Position numbers and translations under genes: made by a program
From: Acidobacteriaceae bacterium
Lineage (GTDB): Bacteria; Acidobacteriota; Terriglobia; Terriglobales; Acidobacteriaceae
NCBI GenBank assembly: GCA_003164255.1
Contig: PLST01000267.1
Span: 11,689 to 17,400 of the forward strand
Direction: 5' to 3'
Length of the DNA stretch: 5,712 bases
Notes under the pieces: model-generated
Seen by the model: only the letters and a program-made list of their open reading frames with translations
What the model was told of the DNA's origin: nothing
Database searches by the model: none
In this document: positions 1-4,264 of the stretch, one piece after another
How positions within the stretch are numbered: the stretch's first letter is position 1
Layout of the letters: every line of letters starts with the position of its first letter

Positions 1-113
1 GTTCTCAGGGCATTCGCTTGCTTCCATTCGACACGGACTTCGCAGCCCAGATGGAGGCGGCGCGCGAGGTCATCCGCGAGAATCGGGACGTTCTGCAAAG
101 ACTCGCCGAATGA
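1..113 (+). CDS. AbrB/MazE-type antitoxin of the Doc module, C-terminal end only (5' truncated by the window edge)
   Basis: The reading frame enters at base 3 and stops at TGA 111-113, giving 36 visible residues that end in the pattern FDTDFAAQMEAAREVIREN followed by RDVLQRLAE. This tail (x-L-x-P-x-D-x-x-F-x-x-Q-M-x-x-A-x-x-I-x-x-x-x-R-x-x-L-x-x-L-A) is what I recognise from the C-termini of AbrB/MazE/SpoVT swapped-hairpin antitoxins that sit upstream of Doc toxins. It is less like the Phd family. The DNA-binding N-terminal half is outside the window. In such modules the N-terminal domain binds the operator and represses the operon, and the C-terminal segment covers and neutralises the toxin. 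The stop overlaps the toxin start as ATGA, which suggests translational coupling. The antitoxin family is an inference from the tail alone; the antitoxin role is better supported by position. Confidence 0.72.
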   Translation, partial: SQGIRLLPFDTDFAAQMEAAREVIRENRDVLQRLAE

Positions 114-508
114 AAGAGCCAGTCTGGATCAGGCTGGACGTCGTCCTGATGATGCACGAGGAGACGCTGATGCTCCACGGCGGCCCGGAGGGCGTGCGCG
201 ACCTGGGGCTACTGGAGTCTGCCTTGGCGCGTCCGAAAAATCTCTTCGCGTACTCTGAGCAGGGAGTTTCAGTCGCAAGGTTTGCGGCGGCTTACGCCAA
301 AGGAATTGTCGCCAATCATCCCTTTGTGGATGGCAATAAACGCACAGCATTCACCGCGTCCCTTACCTTTCTGAAGCTGAACGGCCTGGAAGTGACTGCG
401 ACGAAAGAGGACCGGGTTCTCACTTTCTGGAAATTGGCGGCGGGCGAGATATCTGAGGAGCAGCTCGCTCTGTGGTTCGAGCGCAACACGGCCCCCAGAT
501 CTTCGTAA
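110..508 (+). CDS. doc: Death-on-curing (Doc) family toxin, Fic fold
   Basis: This 132-residue protein is close in length to phage P1 Doc (126 residues). It carries the Doc signature HPFVDGNKRT at residues 70-79, with catalytic H70, acidic D74 and the K77 that replaces the second glycine of AMP-transferring Fic proteins. The N-terminal region GVRDLGLLESALARP (about 29-42) is also typical of the family. Known Doc proteins phosphorylate elongation factor EF-Tu in the cytoplasm, stop translation and halt growth until the antitoxin binds them. The same activity here is inferred from the intact motif. The ATG lies inside the antitoxin stop (ATGA) and has no clear Shine-Dalgarno sequence, so translation probably depends on reinitiation after the antitoxin. 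This favours an excess of antitoxin. The gene ends 29 bp from the convergent kinase gene. The family call is very secure; the target is not tested. Confidence 0.95.
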   Translation: MKEPVWIRLDVVLMMHEETLMLHGGPEGVRDLGLLESALARPKNLFAYSEQGVSVARFAAAYAKGIVANHPFVDGNKRTAFTASLTFLKLNGLEVTATKEDRVLTFWKLAAGEISEEQLALWFERNTAPRSS

Positions 509-537
509 ATTGAAAAGGGAACCCGCGCTTGTGCCTT

Positions 538-1497
538 CTAGCGGGCAGCGCGGTCCATCAGCGGCATCTCGATCACGCTTCCATAGCGCGACACGGTCTT
601 CATCAGCTCTTCCACCGCTTCCACCGTCTTGATTCCGCCCCGGGCCCCCGCGGCCATGCAGTTCAGTGCTGCTGCGGCGCAGCTGAAGTCCAGTTGCCGT
701 TCCAGCGGCCATTCCTTCAGCAACCCGTAGATAAAGCCGGCCCTGAACATGTCGCCCGCTCCGGTTGTATCCACCACCGGCACGCGAAATGCAGCCGAGC
801 GATAGAACTTCTTTCCGTCCCACGCCAGCACGCCGTTCTCGCCCAGGGTAGCCGCGCTCAGCTTGCAGTTGTAGCTCGCGTGCATCCGCTTCAGCGCGCT
901 CTCAAGATTCGCATCCTTCATCAGCCGGCATGCAAAATCCTTGCTCCCGATCATGTAGTCAATGTTGACGAGCAGATCTTCTACGCCAGGATAGATCTCA
1001 TCCAGGTCTGCCGTAACAGGAATCCCCGCATCGTGGGCCCAGGTTGCCGCCTGGGTAGCCGCCTCGGTCTCATGACCATCCACATGCAGCACGCGCGCAT
1101 TCACAATCCATTCGCGCTTTAGCTCCTGCGGCCTCAGGGCCATGCTCTCATCGCGCCGGCACATGATGGTCCGTTCGCCGCCTCCGTCTACCAGGATCAG
1201 CGACTGCGGGCTCACGCCCCCTGACACGGTAATCAGCCGCGCCTCAACGCCCGCCTTGTCAAAGGCCTCGCGATGCAGGCAGGCGGCATGGTCGTCGCCG
1301 AGCTTCCCCACATACCGGGTGCTCAGTCCCCAAGTCTGGCAAGCCACCACCGTAGACGCTGTCTGGCCTCCGGGCAGCACGCTGGAGTTCGAATACTCCA
1401 TTTTCGAGCCGCGGACCGGATATTCGGGCAACGGAATCACCGTATCGGTGGCGTTCAATCCCACGCCTACCAAGTCAACTCTCGCCAACTGCGTCAT
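538..1497 (-). CDS. PfkB-family carbohydrate (ribokinase-like) kinase, substrate unknown
   Basis: From the ATG at 1497 this is a 319-residue cytoplasmic kinase of normal family length, expected to move phosphate from ATP to a sugar or nucleoside. The N-terminal strand VDLVGVGLNATD (about 7-18) supplies a likely substrate-binding Asp. PGGQTAST (42-49) sits where the usual GGxxxN motif lies, with Ser in place of Asn. GKLGDD (64-69) begins PfkB signature 1, and TLGENG (217-222) is the nucleotide-site motif. DTTGAGDMFRAGF (243-255) is signature 2, with catalytic base D249 and the anion hole GAGD. The enzyme should be active, but these motifs do not reveal whether it uses fructose, ribose, adenosine or another substrate. 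An in-frame ATG at 1539 would add 14 residues (MTGKDSRRGHYNIS). I prefer 1497 because the conserved fold begins right after it, though neither start has a good ribosome binding site. The gene lies downstream of the reductase gene on the same strand and converges on doc. Confidence 0.92.
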   Translation of the reverse strand: MTQLARVDLVGVGLNATDTVIPLPEYPVRGSKMEYSNSSVLPGGQTASTVVACQTWGLSTRYVGKLGDDHAACLHREAFDKAGVEARLITVSGGVSPQSLILVDGGGERTIMCRRDESMALRPQELKREWIVNARVLHVDGHETEAATQAATWAHDAGIPVTADLDEIYPGVEDLLVNIDYMIGSKDFACRLMKDANLESALKRMHASYNCKLSAATLGENGVLAWDGKKFYRSAAFRVPVVDTTGAGDMFRAGFIYGLLKEWPLERQLDFSCAAAALNCMAAGARGGIKTVEAVEELMKTVSRYGSVIEMPLMDRAAR

Positions 1498-1503
1498 GGA
1501 AAT

Positions 1504-1509
1504 ATTGTA
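1504..1509 (-). promoter_or_regulatory. Possible -10 element of the kinase gene
   Basis: Read on the - strand this is TACAAT, five of six matches to TATAAT, inside an AT-rich patch (1501-1510) that stands out from the GC-rich surroundings. Transcription would start about seven bases downstream, close to the A of the ATG at 1497, giving a leaderless or nearly leaderless message. That would fit the lack of a Shine-Dalgarno sequence. There is no good -35 match at 16-18 bp spacing, so this is a weak call. It also requires the 1497 start rather than 1539. Confidence 0.3.
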
Positions 1510-1519
1510 ATGGCCTCGA

Positions 1520-1534
1520 CGGGAATCTTTCCCG
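1520..1534. repeat. 15-bp inverted repeat upstream of the kinase start
   Basis: The perfect arms CGGGAA and TTCCCG are separated by TCT. The dyad lies about 23 bp upstream of the ATG at 1497 and covers the place where a -35 box would be for the TACAAT element. This is a typical position for an operator bound by a dimeric repressor or activator. If translation instead begins at 1539, the repeat is inside the coding region and probably has no meaning. The regulator is unknown. Confidence 0.4.
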
Positions 1535-1561
1535 GTCATCCGTCACTTTCAGGCGGCAGAT

Positions 1562-1575
1562 CCCGGTGTACCGGG
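1562..1575. repeat. Short hairpin-forming palindrome between reductase and kinase genes
   Basis: The arms CCCGG and CCGGG flank TGTA, giving a stable GC-rich stem with a four-base loop in RNA from either strand. No T-run follows it on either strand, so it is not a standard intrinsic terminator. It may slow RNA decay or pausing polymerase between the two genes, or be a protein site in DNA. Confidence 0.4.
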
Positions 1576-1580
1576 CCCCA

Positions 1581-1626
1581 AGAAACCGCCCTGCAGGCGT
1601 GAAAGGCCTTACCCTGTCAGGTTTCT
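1581..1626 (-). repeat. Long inverted repeat directly after the reductase stop codon
   Basis: On the - strand the seven bases immediately after the TAG stop, AGAAACC, pair with GGTTTCT 32 bases further on. Inside lies a second stem, CGCC with GGCG around a five-base loop (1587-1599), and a small palindrome AAGGCCTT (1603-1610). The result could be a branched RNA structure at the 3' end of the reductase message. No U-run follows, so intrinsic termination is not supported. Transcript-end protection or attenuation of read-through into the kinase gene is possible but unproven. Confidence 0.4.
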
Positions 1627-2676
1627 CTACTGCATCCGTGTTGACCCCGGCAGCAGCTTCAGGCGCAACAGACTCTCCCCGGTGGCAATGACTGCCTCTT
1701 CATTCGATCGCGGCGTCCATCCCAGAACCCGCCTTGCCTTGTCGTTGCTCGCGTTCTTCACCTTGCCCAGCTCAGGCACAATCTGCCGTATCACCGGGCT
1801 GAAGATCGCCGCACCCCGCAACAACCAGTCCGGCAGCTCTCTGGTCGAAACGCCTTTCGCCACGTTTCCCATGCGGGCTTTAAGCGCAAGGGCAATCTCC
1901 CGCATGCTCATAAAGCCATCCCCGGTCGCCAGAAACCGCTCTCCCTTGGCGGCCTTGTCGGTCATCGCCCGCAAATGCAGATCGGCCACATCCCGCACGT
2001 CCACCACGCCAAATATCAACCGCGGGCAGCCCGGCATGGAACCGTCCAGCAATCGCTGCACCACCTGGATCGACGTCGAATAGTCAGGCCCCAACACCGG
2101 ACCGAAAACCACCACTGGATTCACCGTTGCGAGCTCCAGCGAGCCACCCTCGCGCGCCATGAACTCCCACGCCGCCCGCTCCGCCAGAGTCTTTGACTTC
2201 GTATACGCAGTCAGTCCTCTCGCCGTTGGATCGGTCCAGTCCTCCTCGTTAAACGGTCGGTCCAGCGGCGCCTTGCCGTAGCCGATGGCTGCAAACGAAG
2301 ACGTCATCACCACGCGTTTCACGCCGGCGTCTCGCGCGGCACGCAGCACCCGCAGTGCGCCCTCCCGTGCCGGAACAATCAGTTCGTCCTCATGCTTGGG
2401 AACATATGCGGGCAAGGGCGATGCCACGTGCAATACATAGCTGCATCCCGCGGCTGCCTCCGGCCATCGGGCCTCCGACATCAAATCAGCAGATGCAAAG
2501 GTCAGCGCATCTCCCGGCTCGGCTCCTCCTGTCATCAGCATTGCGCGCACCATGGCTTCCCGCGTCAGGTCGCGCACCGTCGTGCGCACGCGATAGCCCG
2601 CCGCAAGCAGGCGCAGAATGCAATGTGCGCCAATAAACCCCGACCCGCCTGTTACCAGTACCAGTTCGTCAGTCAT
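1627..2676 (-). CDS. NAD(P)-dependent extended SDR, dihydroflavonol/aldehyde reductase type
   Basis: This 349-residue soluble oxidoreductase belongs to the extended short-chain dehydrogenase (NAD-dependent epimerase/dehydratase) superfamily. The Rossmann nucleotide loop TGGSGFIG is at residues 9-16. R35 in TTVRD, at the end of the second strand, suggests NADPH preference as in plant dihydroflavonol reductases. HVASPLP is at 83-89, a catalytic Ser sits in MTSS (124-127), and YTKSK (158-162) gives the catalytic Tyr158 and Lys162. NPVVVFGP (186-193), VDVRDVADLHLRAM (225-238) and the tail GWTPRSNEEAV (319-329) are typical of the dihydroflavonol-4-reductase-like subgroup. Bacterial members usually reduce aldehydes or ketones; the real substrate cannot be read from the sequence. 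An in-frame ATG at 2760 would add 28 residues, but the Rossmann strand normally starts at the very N-terminus. A purine-rich ribosome binding site (GGGGAAAG) lies just before the ATG at 2676, so I chose that start. Confidence 0.92.
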   Translation of the reverse strand: MTDELVLVTGGSGFIGAHCILRLLAAGYRVRTTVRDLTREAMVRAMLMTGGAEPGDALTFASADLMSEARWPEAAAGCSYVLHVASPLPAYVPKHEDELIVPAREGALRVLRAARDAGVKRVVMTSSFAAIGYGKAPLDRPFNEEDWTDPTARGLTAYTKSKTLAERAAWEFMAREGGSLELATVNPVVVFGPVLGPDYSTSIQVVQRLLDGSMPGCPRLIFGVVDVRDVADLHLRAMTDKAAKGERFLATGDGFMSMREIALALKARMGNVAKGVSTRELPDWLLRGAAIFSPVIRQIVPELGKVKNASNDKARRVLGWTPRSNEEAVIATGESLLRLKLLPGSTRMQ

Positions 2677-2687
2677 TCTTTCCCCAG
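2677..2687 (-). promoter_or_regulatory. Ribosome binding site that decides the reductase start
   Basis: On the - strand TGGGGAAAGA directly precedes the ATG at 2676, with the GGGGA core about five bases away. No comparable site was evident before the alternative ATG at 2760, so it supports the shorter protein. Confidence 0.55.
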
Positions 2688-2692
2688 AACCC

Positions 2693-2707
2693 CACTGAGA
2701 ATCAGTG
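2693..2707. repeat. 15-bp palindrome upstream of the reductase gene
   Basis: The perfect arms CACTGA and TCAGTG are separated by GAA. The dyad begins 16 bp upstream of the reductase ATG, in its leader or promoter, where a dimeric regulator could block transcription. As RNA the three-base loop would still allow a six-pair hairpin close to the ribosome binding site. The regulator is unknown. Confidence 0.4.
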
Positions 2708-2720
2708 AGTACCTTTAACC

Positions 2721-2736
2721 GTAGACCAGCGTAGAC
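2721..2736. repeat. Direct repeat GTAGAC at 10-bp spacing
   Basis: GTAGAC occurs at 2721-2726 and again at 2731-2736, exactly one helical turn apart, in the reductase/lysA divergent region. Tandem half-sites on one face of the helix are a common activator arrangement (response regulators, for example). Two six-base copies can also arise by chance. Confidence 0.25.
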
Positions 2737-2741
2737 GCTAT

Positions 2742-2753
2742 GTTTGCACAAAC
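2742..2753. repeat. 12-bp inverted repeat in the divergent region
   Basis: The arms GTTTG and CAAAC are separated by CA. It lies just beyond the GTAGAC direct repeat, about 65-77 bp upstream of the reductase start. The arms are short, so chance occurrence is plausible; its placement among other dyads is what makes it worth listing. Confidence 0.25.
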
Positions 2754-2758
2754 GGAGC

Positions 2759-2776
2759 ATTCCGGTTTACCGAAAT
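2759..2776. repeat. 18-bp near-perfect palindrome near the middle of the divergent region
   Basis: The sequence ATTCCGGTTTACCGAAAT has a perfect core CGGT-TT-ACCG, one mismatched pair, and then three more matching outer pairs. It lies 83-100 bp upstream of the reductase start and 121-138 bp upstream of the lysA start, so a bound regulator could act on either gene. This is the longest dyad I found in the spacer. Confidence 0.4.
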
Positions 2777-2878
2777 ACCCCTGACGCTGTTCGCCAGTCC
2801 GTCCACCAGCGCCGATTAGAACATTTCCGTTACGCCAACCCCACCCATTCCATGCTGTAACCTCAAGACAGCATCTTC

Positions 2879-2891
2879 ATTTCCCGGAAAT
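2879..2891. repeat. 13-bp perfect palindrome over the lysA ribosome binding site
   Basis: The arms ATTTCC and GGAAAT are separated by one C. The right arm contains the only Shine-Dalgarno-like sequence (GGAAA, about six bases before the GTG) for lysA. The loop is too small for a good RNA hairpin, so if it is functional it is more likely a DNA site. A bound protein would sit directly in front of the lysA coding region. Chance is possible. Confidence 0.35.
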
Positions 2892-2896
2892 CGATC

Positions 2897-4192
2897 GTGA
2901 CCAAGCCCCCCGCCCCATCGCCGCGCCCATTCCACTATCCCGCTCCCGGCAGCCCTCTGCATTGCGGAAAAGTCTCGCTGGCTACGTTGGCCCGCCGCTA
3001 TCAGACCCCGCTTTACGTTTACTCCGCCGACCAGATTGCCGAACGTCTCGCGCTCTTCCAGCACGCGTTCGCATCCCGCGATCACCTCGTCTGCTACGCC
3101 GTCAAAGCCAACTCGGCGCTCGCCATTCTAAAGCTTCTGGCTGGCCGTGGCGCAGGATTCGACATCGTCTCCGGCGGCGAATTGCAGCGCGTCCTCACGG
3201 CCGCACCGGATGCGGCGGGCCGCGTCGTCTTCTCCGGAGTTGGCAAAACGGCACCGGAGATTGACTTCGCGCTGAACGCCGGCATCCTTCAGTTCAACGT
3301 CGAAAGCGAAGCAGAACTTGCACTTCTGGCTGCCCGTGCCCGCAAGCTCCAGCTCCCGGCGCGCTTTGCTCTCCGCGTCAACCCCGACGTCTTTGCCGAT
3401 ACCCACCCCTACATCTCCACCGGCCTCCGCGAGCACAAGTTCGGCATCGACATCCGCCGCGCCCGCGCTCTTTACAAGAGCGTCGCCCGCAACAGGTGGC
3501 TTGAGGCTCATGGCGTCAGCGTCCACATTGGCTCGCAGATCCGCTCAGCCCAGCCCTTCGGCCAGGCGATTGAACGCGTCGCCAAACTGGTCGGCCAGCT
3601 CCGCCGCGAAGGCATTGTCCTCAAAGCCGTCGACGCTGGCGGAGGGCTCGGCATCGATTATCACGGCGGTCCCTTCGACGCGGCAGCCAAAGTGGCTGAA
3701 TACGCTGCGGCCGTCGAGGATGGCCTTGCCGGCTTTGAAGGCCAACTGCTCATCGAGCCCGGCCGATTCCTCGTTGCCCAGGCCGGTGCCCTCGTTGCCC
3801 GTGTGCTCGTCGTCAAGCGCAACGGCAACAAGACCTTCGTGATTACCGACGCGGCCATGAACGATCTCATCCGTCCCGCGCTCTACCAGGCGCACCACGA
3901 CATTGTTCCTGTCAGCCCTCGTGCGGGCAGCGCCCACGCCGTCGACGTGGTAGGTCCTGTCTGCGAATCCGGCGACTTCTTTGCCCGCGATCGCAAACTC
4001 GCACCCATTAAACCCGGCGATCTCGTCGCACTGCTCGACGCAGGCGCCTACGGCCTGGCGCAAAGCTCCAACTACAACACCCGTCTGCGCCCCGCCGAAG
4101 TGCTCGTCGAAGGATCGAAGGCGCGCCTCATCCGCCGCCGCGAAACCATCGCCGACCTACTCGCTCCGGAACTCGACCTGGATGCAAACTAG
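2897..4192 (+). CDS. lysA: Diaminopimelate decarboxylase
   Basis: This 431-residue PLP enzyme removes CO2 from meso-diaminopimelate to make L-lysine, the last step of lysine synthesis, in the cytoplasm. The alanine-racemase-like barrel carries YAVKAN (67-72) with the PLP-binding Lys70. HIGSQI (210-215) contains the His that stacks on the cofactor, DAGGGLGIDY (246-255) is the phosphate-binding glycine loop, and EPGR (287-290) is also present. The C-terminal beta domain has CESGD (356-360), whose Cys356 acts across the dimer interface, and DAGAYG (381-386) with the substrate and PLP contact Tyr385. Length and all key residues are normal, so the enzyme should be a working dimer. The start is GTG: an in-frame TAA at 2858-2860 and no ATG after it rule out a longer form, and the usual N-terminal LHCGKVSLATLA pattern follows about 20 residues later. 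Arginine and ornithine decarboxylases share the fold, but the motif set fits LysA best. Confidence 0.95.
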   Translation: MTKPPAPSPRPFHYPAPGSPLHCGKVSLATLARRYQTPLYVYSADQIAERLALFQHAFASRDHLVCYAVKANSALAILKLLAGRGAGFDIVSGGELQRVLTAAPDAAGRVVFSGVGKTAPEIDFALNAGILQFNVESEAELALLAARARKLQLPARFALRVNPDVFADTHPYISTGLREHKFGIDIRRARALYKSVARNRWLEAHGVSVHIGSQIRSAQPFGQAIERVAKLVGQLRREGIVLKAVDAGGGLGIDYHGGPFDAAAKVAEYAAAVEDGLAGFEGQLLIEPGRFLVAQAGALVARVLVVKRNGNKTFVITDAAMNDLIRPALYQAHHDIVPVSPRAGSAHAVDVVGPVCESGDFFARDRKLAPIKPGDLVALLDAGAYGLAQSSNYNTRLRPAEVLVEGSKARLIRRRETIADLLAPELDLDAN

Positions 4193-4264
4193 TCGGCTTC
4201 GAACGCGACTTTGGCGTGCACACCAGACCCTACCCTGCTATCGTGTTGCGCGGGGGAAATCTTC
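4193..4264 (+). other. 72-bp spacer between lysA and the esterase gene
   Basis: A strong ribosome binding site (GGGGGAA, 4252-4258) lies seven bases before the esterase ATG. At the lysA stop, AGTCG (4191-4195) pairs with CGACT (4206-4210) around a ten-base loop and is followed by only a short TTT, too weak for a confident terminator. I found no convincing -35/-10 pair. The esterase may therefore be read through from lysA or have a promoter I cannot recognise. Confidence 0.45.

Noticed and set aside
60..113. Fic-type inhibitory motif [ST]xxxE[GN] in the antitoxin tail
   Set aside because: An E-N pair is present in REVIREN, but the residue four positions before is Glu rather than Ser or Thr, so the motif is not satisfied.
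509..537. Bidirectional terminator between the convergent doc and kinase genes
   Set aside because: The 29-bp gap holds only a very short GGG-AA-CCC dyad and no T-run. A longer CCGCGC/GCGCGG pairing reaches into the kinase gene and has a loop of about 19 bases, so nothing convincing remains.
269..823. 184-codon open frame on the - strand spanning the end of doc and the end of the kinase gene
   Set aside because: It lies antisense to doc and in another frame of the kinase gene, both of which have clear conserved motifs. Its own protein is low-complexity and Arg/Gly-rich with no recognisable domain.
2677..2760. 28-residue N-terminal extension of the reductase from the ATG at 2760
   Set aside because: The Rossmann loop would move away from the N-terminus, no ribosome binding site was evident before 2760, and the stretch holds palindromes typical of a regulatory region.
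1528..2887. Shared octamer TTTCCCGG at 1528-1535 and 2880-2887 as evidence of a common regulator for the kinase and lysA
   Set aside because: The dyads containing it have different symmetry and spacing, and one shared eight-base word in two places is weak evidence.
4191..4214. Possible terminator hairpin AGTCG/CGACT at the lysA stop codon
   Set aside because: Only five base pairs with a ten-base loop and just three T residues after it, which is too weak to call an intrinsic terminator.
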